NCBI GenBank assembly: GCA_947179155.2
Contig: OX359283.1
Location: 7,910,764-7,974,763 of the forward strand
Source: Hedera helix
Taxonomy: Eukaryota > Streptophyta > Magnoliopsida > Apiales > Araliaceae
Direction: 5' to 3'
Length of the DNA stretch: 64,000 nucleotides
In this document: in pieces, positions 34,531 through 45,364 of the stretch
How the letters are laid out: each line of letters begins with the position of its first letter
Position numbering within the stretch: the first letter of the stretch is position 1
Notes under the pieces: model-generated
Database searches by the model: none
What the model was told of the DNA's origin: nothing
The model's input: only the letters and a program-made list of their open reading frames with translations
Made by a program: the position numbers and the translations under genes

Positions 34531-36654
34531 TGACCTTTTCTATTATATGTATTAATGTAGTCGTTGTTTTGGCGTTTCAATTTTGGGCTTAGCAGAATTG
34601 TGGATGGGATTTGATATATGTTACTAAAACATAGTGAAACTATGTTATAATATTACTAAAAATATATAATTTTAAAAATAAAAATATTTTTGTACAAAAA
34701 AAATTAAAAAATACTTTTATACTTGTTTAACTGGGTCAACTAATCGGTTTTACTGATTAAACCAGCGGTCGAACTAGTGGTCAACTAATTTTTGACCAAA
34801 TTAGTTGAACCAGTCCAAACCAAATCGAAAAGTGAACCGGGTCCTGGTTTAATTGACCGGTCCGGGCTGGGTTTCAAAATAGTACATCTAATCATAAAAT
34901 ATAAGGGTTCTGGAAACTAAATCGTTGAGTAACCAAAAGATGAATTCTCAATCTACGAATGGCATTATTTTTGCTTAGTTTAAAATTTATAATTTTAAAG
35001 TTCAAATTCTCTAAAGAAATGGTCAAATCGATCAGTTCAGATAAGCAATGGTTGACATCAGAGAAAGTTGAATAGTCTCAATCGAAGGCTACAGTTACGC
35101 TGATTTATTCTGAGCATGGTAGATGAGGAATAGGCTATAAAAGAGGAATCCAATGAACGGATTTCTCACACACTTCTTTCTCCTACCGATATATTGTGAG
35201 TATACTTTGAGTGTAGTAAAGTTACTCTGAAGTTTTGATAAAGTCAAAAGGAGTGCAAGAATTTTTCAAGTGAGTCTTTTCTTTACAGAGTAATATTTGC
35301 ACAAATACTCACTTCACACGGTATTCACAAATCTTCTTTTATAAGACTCTTTATTTAGAAAATTTATTTTGAAAATTTTTATTTGAAAGATTTTAGTTTG
35401 AAATATTATTTTAAAAACTATTTTGAAGTTATTATAATTTACTTTGTATATTACACAGATTTATATTATATATACACTTTTGATAATTTCATAATATAGG
35501 GGTTATTATACACCATGAAATTTATATATGGTAGTTACTAATTATATTATAAATATATAGGTTAATCCACTATATTTAAAGCAGTCTCTTTTCACGAGAT
35601 AAGGTAAGAGATATCATTTTCTTTCATACGCTTAAACTTACTATGGTAAGTATTATTTGATAAAATTTCTGAAATGATTATATGTTCCTTAATAGTTTGC
35701 GTTTTATTTAATATCATTTCAAGTGAACATTCCTATTTACCTGATTCTTTCTATTGAACTTTAACAGTTATTTGTGAACTATAAATCTTGAATATCATTC
35801 TTGACTTTTACTCCGCATCATGTTGTAATTTGTACATTATTTGACTCCAGACAAAGTAAAATTTATAAACTTCTAATGCCTATTGTTTATCTTATTATCC
35901 TCTTTCTTTATCCTCATTTATATCATTGTTATTTGTTTTAATCTTCAAGAATTAAGTTATTGTGAATATCTTTGGTCTGGATGCAAAAATAATATAATTA
36001 ATGAATATCTGTGGCATGTGGCACAGATGATATGATTGGTGAATGTCTTTTGGCCTGAGGCAAAGATGATATTATTGTTGAGTGTCTTTTAGGGCATGTG
36101 ATGAAAGTTCTCTTTGGCCTGGGGCAAAGAAGAACTGTTGTTTAACATGATCATGACTAGTGATGTTTCAGATGATAAAAGTTGTTGATGATTTTTCTTA
36201 AAAGGAGAAGTTAGTAGACATCATAGGTTACATGATTCTTCTAATGGATTGCTTATTCCACTACAAATATTTGTTGAAGACTTATTGTCTATTATATTCT
36301 ATCATTTCGCTACAGTTGTTGATCTAAAAGTTGTTGTCTATTGTATTTTATCAAGAACTTATCACTGTTGAAGACTATTGATAATTTATTCATCATTATC
36401 TTAGTCATGATATTCTTTACTAGGCTATTTGAGCCCACCCTTTTCTTTTTGTTCTATTGTTCTTCAACATGAGATGAGAGAGTAGTTGCTTCTAGAATGG
36501 AGTGAAGGTCCTAGTGATAGTTGTAATAGTCTTCACATGTTGTAAAATATTGTGACAATAATAGTGAAGACTTAGTTATGTATTATTGAGAACTCTATTG
36601 TTATACGTTGTACTATATTGTAATAGTTGTTGTGTATTTTGACGACTCAAGTTT

Positions 36655-36921
36655 TTGCTTTGTAGGTCCGAATTTGGGGGCGTCACAACTTACCAGGATC
36701 ATTTTTGCATTTCTGAGGATAGTTGGCGCGTGGTACATATTAACGCTTTTATGGCTTGTATTATTTCTTTTCCTTACATGTCCGTAGATGTGGATCACAC
36801 GGACATTGGTGTGATTATGGCGATTAGGGGACTTCGGCATGATTATACCATACTGCCCATGATTTTAGTTGAGACTTTCATCTCACTATCTTATTGCAAG
36901 ACTTTTAAGGTGTTTGTCTAA
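36655..36921 (+). pseudogene. Unrecognised open frame (copy 2)
   Basis: Second copy of the 33855-34109 frame. Differences include NALMACIVSFLYM against NAFMACIISFPYM, and RRDYT against RHDYT. The tail is replaced by the inserted solo LTR. Confidence 0.3.
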
Positions 36922-38221
36922 ATTTAAATAGGAATTTACACGTAAGTATACGTGGCCCACAAGTAATAAAGTGATTAAAGTCGAGTGTCGAACTCACAGG
37001 GAATTAAAAATAATTATTACCAAAAACTAATTTAATATCAAATTAATTCTATTAAAACAATCGCAATTTAATTATAAAATAAATTAATTAAAATTACTAA
37101 CTAAATTAAACTAATGAAGATGATTAAATCAAATTAAAAATAGTTAATATCATAATTTCTCCAATGCTTCATTTAAATCTCTTCACTTCCTTTTTAATTA
37201 ATTAACTATATAGAATTTTTTACTGAGATTTTTTAACTATTTATTAACTTTTTTCAAGAATTAATAAAAATATTTATTCCAATTAAGTTTTTATATTGCT
37301 ATGCAAAATAACTTGAAATAAATTCATTAATATCTAACTCTCAACAAAGTTACATGTGGCATATAGGTATTTTCGCCCTATACACTATTATGATACTCTT
37401 CCTAGAAAGAATTAACAAATTCACATGTTATCATATCCAGATCTAAACCTATACTCCACTTTTAATTTCATATAGATTATCCCATTAATTATTGAGCAAA
37501 TAATTATACATGAACGCACAAAATATGATAAACAACTCATGTATAATCATTAATAATTAATAATAATCTGCTCTAAAACTATATTAATCTATGTTAATGT
37601 ATCATAATGTACTGAATATAAGAGTTACATAGTTTATTTATAGGAATACAATAATAATCCTAAGCAAAAGTGGAAAAGAAATCCAAAATAATTAACAATC
37701 CACGAACTGCTGAAAAATTGCGTGCCAAACAACTCCTTAAGCCAAGTCAAATGTGCCTGCCAGCTAGCTTCTGCTGACCAACCGCCTCAAAAAATTCCGC
37801 GCATGGCGCGCACATATAAGAACAATATCGGCCAGCGCATAGCGCGGGTGCTCTTCTTTCCTTCCATGGTCGCTCGATAAAACAGCACTGTTGAGGCTGT
37901 TAAGCCCGTGCATGTGCGCATTGCTTCTAATCTCCCGCTAAACCACAGCCAAACGACGTTGTTTGTCCCAACTTTTCGTGCATTTTAAATTCATTGCGTG
38001 CATTGCACGCCTTGCAATGTTCTAGTTAATTACGGATTTGCCACTAAACCTTTATTTCTCTTTTTTTCCTACAAAATTAAATAAAAATAATATAAAAATA
38101 TAAAAAATAATAATAATGTATAAAATTAAATAAATTACCTAAAATCAATTAAAATGTTTAAAAACTAACAAATTATTAAGCCTAAAAATATATAATAAAT
38201 ATGTATAAATTCCCGTTATCA
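36911..38221 (-). mobile_element. Solo LTR (1.31 kb), Athila-related, inserted in duplicate 2
   Basis: Absent from unit 1, so it inserted after the duplication (or was lost from unit 1). It starts TGTTTGTCTAAATTTAAATA and ends CCCGTTATCA. Its first 100 bases, read on the minus strand, resemble the 3' end of the 42566-44086 LTR (TGTGRGTTCGACA...TTACTTG...GTATACTTACRYG). Flanks TAAGG and TAAAT suggest a degraded 5-bp target duplication. A GC-rich segment with GCGCGC-type motifs lies at 37730-38000. Confidence 0.7.
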
Positions 38222-38325
38222 TAAATGATGAGATTTCTGTGGGAGTCCAGTGTTGCTCTATATATAGTGCATGACCTATATGGCAACACTAGGCGACGGG
38301 CTTATTGCCTTGGTCATGATATCTC

Positions 38326-38326
<1 letters not shown>

Positions 38327-38381
<55 letters not shown>
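38327..38381. repeat. (TA)n microsatellite
   Basis: About 27 AT repeats at the position occupied by (GT)39 in unit 1, followed in both units by AGTGATATTTTG. Confidence 0.95.
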
Positions 38382-38384
<3 letters not shown>

Positions 38385-38532
38385 TGATATTTTGTTCATT
38401 TCATTCCATTCTTGTACAATTTTTAAGTAATGTACTAAACACATAAATAAAATGTTCGATTTTAATTCTATTATGATTCAATTGTAATTTTAATTCCGAT
38501 CATCATTTCATTTCATCCATAAAACGATTTTG

Positions 38533-38625
38533 TCTATTCCGCGAACCCTCAAGATTGATATTCATAAGGCTTTTGAAACTGTCTCTTGGGACTTCATTCT
38601 GGAAACTTTAAGTTTTGTTCTCCTT
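38533..38625 (+). pseudogene. LINE-type reverse transcriptase fragment (copy 2)
   Basis: The frame LKIDIHKAFETVSWDFILE is closer to the LINE consensus at TVSWDF than copy 1 and further at IHKAF. Confidence 0.65.
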
Positions 38626-39208
38626 TTTGACATTTTCTATTATCTGTATTAATGTAGTCGTTGTTTTGGTGTTTCAATTCAGGGCTTGGTAGAACTGTGG
38701 ACAGGATTTAATATATGTTACTAAAATATAGTAAAACTATGTTATAATATTACTAAAAATATATAATTTTAAAAATAAAAATATTTGTGAACAAAAAAAA
38801 TATTAAAATATACTTTCAAACCAGTTCAATCAGGTCAACTAACCGGTTTTATTGGTTGAACCACCTGTCGAACTAATGGTCAACCGATTTTTTATCAAAT
38901 TAGTTGAACCGGTTCAAACCGGACTAGAAAGTGAACCGGGTCCCGAATTAACCAACCGATCCAGGTTGGGTTTCAAAACATTGCATCTAATCATAAAATA
39001 TAAGGGTTCTGGAAACTAAATCATAGAGTAACTAAAAGCTGAATTCTCACTCTACGAATGGCATTATTTTTCCTTGGTTCAAAATTTAAATTTTCAAAGT
39101 TCAAATTCTCTAAAGAAATGGTCAAATCAATCAGTTCAGATAAACAATGGTTGACGTCAGAGAAAGTTGAATAGTCTCAATAAAATGCTACAGTTACGCC
39201 GATTTATT

Positions 39209-41197
39209 ATAAACTTCATTGCCATGCGTAACTGATGTCACCTGACAAGTAACTTGACTATTCACTGAATGCTCGACATCTGTCCAAATCTGTAATTAAA
39301 GATATAAAGAATCTGCTTGCAAATCGCAATCAATTAAATGATGTCAGTTACATATCTTTGACCAATCCTTACCTTTAGCTCTATAAATAAATACTAGTCT
39401 AAACAATAGCCATAATAAAAATTAATCTTTTTAGATCCAAAGTAGAAAACACGTTCTTTTTCCAAACTATCTGCAAAATGCTCTCGAACCTACCCCTCAA
39501 AACTAGCTCTCACCTTCATGTCACCTGAGCCAAGTTCTTAATCTATAAGGTTACTGAAGAATATGGTGAATCAGAAGATCGAGGGACAGAGATCAGAGGC
39601 TTCAAAGTGCTCATTGCAAATCGTAGAATAGTCGTATTTAAAGTTATTTAATGTAAAAGAAAAGAAAAGAAAAAGAGAAATCAAACAAATGTGAAGTTAT
39701 AAACATTTGTTACAATCTTGTAAAGTACTTATAAAGAACAATAATTGTAAAAAGGATTTAGAGTATTAAAATTGCTAGGTTGATCCATAACTAAAAAGAT
39801 AGACAGGGATTAGTGGATCAAAAAGATAAACTTTGTATTTTCGTCAAAAGTATGATATAATGTAGAGGAAAATAGGGATCAAATGTGATAAGATGAATCT
39901 AGAAACAGTGTATTATCAATTATGTAATGGATTAGGACTGAAACATCAAACTACTCGGAAGACCATAAGAAATTAAGATTGAAAGATACAATCTACGATG
40001 GGAGAATGAAGAGATCGTAGAATGTGCTTGAAGTTCATAAAGCCAAGTACAAAGTGTATAAAGACTGATCTCAGGACAAGATCGCATAATCATCACTAAT
40101 CGTATTGAATCAAGATCGTATAGAAGCTGATGAATCGTATAGTGCAAACATATCATATTACAAGCAAAAGGAGAATCATACAAAAGTTCAGATCTTATAG
40201 CCAGAGTCTAAATCAAAGGACATGTAAAGTGTATAAAGTCTGCTTGATTTAAAGATGAAAACTCATAAAGGTTGAACAGATTAATGTACTCAAGATCGTA
40301 GAATGAAGCTAAATTGTATATCCTCAGATTGTTGAGTAACAACTTTCATAAAGCTACTTCAAGACGTAGAGCTACATTAAGGATGAGATGCAATAGTGCC
40401 TTAACTATCAGAGCTCATGAAGCACATGGCAGTGATAGATAGACCCACTACAACACATGATTGGGATGGTCCTACAGAAGAACTCTCCGGCAAAAAGCAA
40501 ATGATGATAACCTAGTAAATGAAAATAGATACTAAATGCTAAAGTTGGTTCATAAAAAAAACGCGTGAAAATGAATAGCGTCCACAATCATTGAAGAACA
40601 CTGAGCAGAGAAACAGTGCATGGATAACAGAAGATAGAAATGTTCAAGTAAGGGGGAGTTATTTAATTAAAAAGAATAGGAGAACAAACAAAGCAAGGGT
40701 CAACTAAAGGTTATAAGTAATGGAACAAAGAGACATTAAATTGAGGGGAAACTGAGAAAGAAATGAGTTTTGAAGCACTTAAGAAGAAAACTAAACTGAC
40801 TCGGCATAACAAAGAATAGGTTTGAAGATGATGATCTGAAGAAGTCAATCTAGAATCTACAAAAAGAGAATAACTTAAAGTAAACTACAAAATCGTAGAG
40901 CAGTGTGAGATCATATAGTAAAGTTTAGTCAGTAAGGTGAAAATATAAATGTAAGGCTAATTCAAGAACACATAGCACCAAGAAGATCGTATTAAAAGCT
41001 TTAGCTCATATTGCAAGTTAAGTTCATATAGCATCAAGGAGTTCGTATTGCAAGTACTAAATCATATTACAAGATCAAATCATATTCATCTCGTTTGAAA
41101 AATTAGAATCGTATTGTGAAGGTTTGATCATATAAGGATGCAAACACTGATAGTATTGCAAAGCCTTTACTATACAATCAGTTCATCAGAAGATGTC
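39209..41197. other. Unclassified purine-rich stretch with recurrent TCGTA motifs
   Basis: No gene recognised. A TATA-like CTATAAATAA lies at 39381-39390. From 39620 to 41170 the short motif (A/T)TCGTA(T/G), with relatives such as TCATATAG and TCGTATTGCAAG, recurs irregularly more than ten times. AAGGGGGAGTT near 40653 resembles the polypurine tracts of copia elements, so part of this may be a decayed non-autonomous LTR element. Confidence 0.4.
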
Positions 41198-41413
41198 AGG
41201 TGGTGTTTGATTATATCTTAATACATCTTAACTGTCCACCTCTTAATGCATCTTAACGGCCTATATTTTTTTATTAAGAGGCCATCTGAATAGTTAAGAT
41301 ACAAGTATAAGTCTGAACTATTCAGAGGATATCTTAATACAAAAATGTGGGCTGTTAAGATGTATTAAGAGGTGGACAGTTAACATGTATTAAGATATAA
41401 TCAAACACCACCT
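41198..41413. mobile_element. 216-bp MITE with long inverted repeats
   Basis: The left arm AGGTGGTGTTTGATTATATC continues through ACTGTCCACCTCTTAAT. The right arm is its reverse complement for about 70 bp with only a few mismatches, so the element is mostly hairpin. The ends resemble neither a clear Stowaway nor a hAT consensus. No unambiguous target duplication was found. Confidence 0.75.
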
Positions 41414-41424
41414 AATTAGGTGTC

Positions 41425-42546
41425 TTGAGGAGTAAATTAGGTGCATCCCGTCTGATTCTTGAGTGAATCAACCCCTGTTAAGGGAAGGGGACTTATCTTG
41501 GAGATTATATAAGGACCTTGTGTCTATTTATCATTAGTGGAATATCCCTGCTCAACGGAGTAGAAGAGAGGATGCAAGAGTAGTTCAGGCTCTGAACCTC
41601 TTAAAAATCACTGCGTTATCATGTCTCTTTACCCCTTCTTTATATTTCATGTCTATGCCATGCATGTTGTGGTTACTGCTTTCCTTTGACAAAATTTATG
41701 AACAGAACTGTGTATTTGTATTTGAAATGATTAGAAAGGGGTTTACCAAATAGGCTCTCTTGTTCTTCAATCTTAATCTTCTGATGTTATTCAATTCACG
41801 TGAATGTTAATTTTATCTACGATGATGGTTTTCTATTTGGCTATGATGAACTAAACGTTCAATTAGGATTTCAATGGAACCTTTTGATTTATGATAATTA
41901 GTTCATGCTTATTTTCAGTTATTGGTTCTATTTGAGTTGTTTATTATGCCTCGTGCTTGATTTATTAATTGTGTGCGCAACAGTTAATCTGATATCTTAG
42001 ATGGAATTGGGAAATTAATCTAAGATTTGATCTGGGTATAATAACATATGAACTTGTTGATTCTTTTTACAAGAATAGCATAATAGTGCATAGGATGAAA
42101 ATATTTATGTGCCATGTGTAATGTGGTGGAGAGTTCGTTCTTAACGAGTCTAGTTCAAGTTTATATTGCATGAATAGTAGCAAGGTAATTGGATTAGATC
42201 TTTTTATTAATTATTGAACAAAGTTAATAAATAGATGAGCAATTTCTGTTAATAACTCATGAGAATCAATCAATTGGAAATAGGGTGAAGAGATTATTGT
42301 AATCAATTGGAGAAGTTATAATCCTAGTCTTTTAAATATCTGATAATCAGTTCTTAATAACTAGCTTCCAACTTACTATTTTCATAATTAAAATTGGTGA
42401 CCGTTTAAATTAGATTAATTTGTTTTTGTGTAATAATCAGAATAATTGTTCTCCATTCCCTATGAGTTCGACATCTTTTTTACTTCTATATTACTTGATT
42501 GACCGTGTATACTTGCGCGAATTGACCATATATAAATCGGACAACA
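41425..42546 (+). repeat. LTR remnant related to the Athila-like LTRs
   Basis: The last 0.75 kb aligns with the 3' part of the 42566-44086 LTR and ends in the same ATATAAATCGGACAACA. It is followed by AGTTTTTGGCG, the start of an Athila-type primer-binding site, then TCATTATT and directly the next LTR. Upstream, TTATATAAGG near 41507 may be its TATA box. The 5' limit is uncertain. Confidence 0.65.
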
Positions 42547-42565
42547 AGTTTTTGGCGTCATTATT

Positions 42566-44086
42566 TGATCAGTGGGTGTTATACCTATATATTAACTATC
42601 TTTTAGCTTAATAATTTATGAGTTCTTAAGTGTTTTATATTATTTTTAAGGGTGTTATGTTAGCTTAATGTGTTTTGACTTTATTTTGTAGGAATTGGAA
42701 TAAAGGTTTGGTGGATCGAAGTTTGGAGTTGTTGTGGTTGCATTTTCAGCTTGCTAATTATACAACAGTCACTTCAAGCCTAATTTCAACCATGATATAA
42801 TTGTAATTTGTCCAATCCTAAAACATAAAAGTTGTAGATCTACTTCTCATCTTTCCATAACATATTATATCATCTCAATCGGAGTTCGTATGAGAAAGTT
42901 ATGGCTATTTGAACAGAGAACATCAATGTAGAAAATGGGTTAGCGCTGGAGGCGCTGAGACTAGTACTATTCCAGAGCTGGCAGCGCTGGTTACAGTGTG
43001 TTGAGCGCCGGCAGCGCTAGACAGCGCTGGGTGACGGGCCATACTTGGTTTTGACGCATTTTTGATGGTTTTTGACTCCGAATTGGATTGAGTTTCCTTC
43101 TAATGCTAGGGATTTGATATGTAACCTATAAATAGATGTTAAAATACATATTTTAAGATAGTCTAACATAGAATTAGGAGAATTAACATAGATCTATCAT
43201 AGTTAGGAATATAATTAAAGAAGGATTAATTGAAGATCTGAAGAAAGATTCAACGTGAAGGAGCAAAAATTGAAGGCAGAGAATAAAGAACGTGCTACAA
43301 GAATAAGAACTTTTATCTCTTATTTTCTTTAATTTTTGTAACTTTACGATGTGGATTAATTATTATTTTATGGAATTGATTTCTTCTTCAGTGATGGTCT
43401 AAACTTTTATTTAGGATTTCAATGGAACCAATTGCGAAGCTTTAATTGATTCATATTATTTTCATTTAATTAATTTGTTTGGATTGTTTATTATATCTTG
43501 TATTTATAATTGTTTGATCAACAATTATCTGATATCTTAGATGGAATTGGAAAAGGATTCTAGGATTAGATTTGGGTATAATAACATATGAACTTGTTGA
43601 TTCTTTTTAAAAGAATAGCATAATAGTGCATATGATGAAAATATCTATGTGCCATATGTAATTTGGTTGAGAGTTTGTTCTTAGTGAGTCTATGTCAAGT
43701 TTATATTGCACGAATTGTAGCAAGGTAATTGGCTTAGATCTTTTTATTAATTATTGAACAAAGTTAATAAATAGATAGACAATCTCCGTTAACAACTCAT
43801 GAGAATTAATCACTTGGAAATAGTATGAAAAGATTATTGTGATCAAATGGGGAAGTTGTAATCCTAAGTTTTTAATATCTGATATTCAATTCTTAATAAT
43901 TAGCTTCCAACTTAATATTCTCATAATTAAAATTGGTGATCGTTTAAATTAGATTAAATTGTTATTGGCGTGATGATCAGAATAATTGTTATTTGTTTCT
44001 TGTGGGTTCGACATCCTTTTTACTTCTATATTACTTGATTGACCGTGTATACTTACACGAATTGACCATATATAAATCGGACAACA
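42566..44086 (+). repeat. 5' LTR of the non-autonomous Athila-like element
   Basis: Starts TGATCAGTGGGTGTTATACC and ends GGACAACA. At 42940-43040 it contains a GC-rich patch with four AGCGCT palindromes plus close variants (GGCGCT, AGCGCC). Confidence 0.9.
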
Positions 44087-44092
44087 AGTTTT

Positions 44093-44110
44093 TGGCGCCG
44101 TTGTTGGGGA
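44093..44110 (+). other. Primer-binding site, tRNA-Asp type
   Basis: TGGCGCCGTTGTTGGGGA matches the complement of plant tRNA-Asp 3' end (TGGCGCCGTTGCCGGGGA) except for two adjacent C-to-T changes. It starts six bases inside the LTR, the same spacing as in the 63.7 kb element. Confidence 0.85.
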
Positions 44111-44308
44111 ACGGTTGTAATAATTATTTTGTTATTAGTTTTTGTCAATTTAGTTTTAATTTAAATTTTTTTAATTTCTTTCTTTTTCCTTTGTTTTTAT
44201 AGGCTTTCATCTACTTGAGACTACTTTTGCAAGGAGTAATCTTAGTCACACGCGTGCACCAGGTCGTAGGTATCTCTAATCGGTGTAAGCGCACGCGATC
44301 TAAAGATT

Positions 44309-45364
44309 ATGGCTGCATTCAACTATCAACGGGCTTCAGAGTGGATGGATCAACCAAGTGCGGTGGAAGCAATAGAGCAAATGCATGCTCAGTTGGCAGA
44401 GCTTGAAAGGAAGATTGACATGTTTGGGAATCAATGCATTCAGAATACCCACTACTATCAGCAACAGCCGAGTACCACCCCAAGCTACTATCATCCGAAG
44501 TGGCAAAATCATCAAGATTATTTATGGAGTTATGATGATCAATGCCAATTTTATGTTCCAAAATCATCATACATTCCAAAATACCCATCTCCACATCCAC
44601 CAGCACAGAAATCAAATTTGGAAGAAATTTTTGACAGGTTTATGGAGCAAACTGAGATAAGAATGAATAATCAAGCCCAGTATTTTTCTCTAGAACCATC
44701 ATACACTCTAGATTTCTCATTTCAACCTCCACCGCAATAAGAAAAAAAATCACATTTAGAGGAAATTCTTGCAAACTTTACGGAGAATAACAAGATGAGT
44801 ATTAAACGCAATGAAGAATTAATACGAGATTGGGAAATTCAAAGGGAAGAGGATGAGATTCGAAGCGAACAACTAGTAACTCTAGTCAACAGTTGCATTC
44901 ACAATATGTTACCGAGCAATACAGAGATAAATCTTGATGATGAAGGTAAAGAGCAGTGTGAGACAGTTATATTAGCAAATGACAAGGAGTTTCAAGAAGT
45001 TAAAAAAATTAATCTTAAAAGGTCTCGATCAGATGAAGAAGATGATGATGAGGTTGACAAGAAAAATAGCAAGGTTTGGGAAGATGAAGAGAATGATGAG
45101 GATGATCAAGTCTTGAATTCGAATGATATTAAGAAAAATACGATTGTGCCTTTCGTGCAACAAATTTAGAATTTTGAAGAGTATAATTGGGTTAACTTTG
45201 TTAAAGACTTTGATAGCTTGGATGAATTCAAGTTTGGGGGTGGTTCACAATTTTGGAAAAATGCCATGGAAATTAAAGAAAAAACAAAGAGGATGCATGA
45301 AAAGATAATTTTTGCGATTGAGCCTGGATTGAGAGCAAAGGGAGTAGTCAAGCTGAGAGTTTAA
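44309..45364 (+). pseudogene. Gag-like reading frame with two in-frame stops
   Basis: One frame runs from ATG 44309 (MAAFNYQRASEWMDQPSAVE) to TAA at 45362-45364, about 350 codons. It is broken by TAA at 44738-44740 and TAG at 45167-45169. The N-terminal part has a short coiled-coil-like stretch (AIEQMHAQLAELERKID), then a Tyr/Gln/Pro-rich region. Two parallel segments (KSNLEEIFDRFMEQ and KSHLEEILANFTEN) precede NMLPSNTEINLDDEGKEQC. That last segment resembles the PSDTE..EQC junction at the end of Athila gag. A strongly acidic stretch follows near 45030-45110. The capsid core, zinc knuckle and enzymes are absent. Function is unknown; a deletion-derived gag remnant is most likely. Confidence 0.6.

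Larger units (their letters stand above)
32330..35110 (+). repeat. Tandem duplication unit 1 (2.8 kb)
   Basis: Starts TGAGCATGGTAG inside the solo LTR, about 25 bp before its TATA box. It runs through the LTR end, an orphan reading frame, a GT microsatellite, a LINE RT fragment and an ACCGGTT-rich stretch (34730-34870), and ends GATTTATT. The same order recurs from 35111. Confidence 0.85.
35111..39208 (+). repeat. Tandem duplication unit 2 (4.1 kb, with 1.3 kb insertion)
   Basis: Repeats unit 1 from TGAGCATGGTAG to GATTTATT in the same order. The partial LTR covers 35111-36687 and keeps TATAAAAG at 35136-35143. It is interrupted at 36911-38221 by a solo LTR and has an AT rather than GT microsatellite. 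Divergence from unit 1 is modest by eye. Confidence 0.85.
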
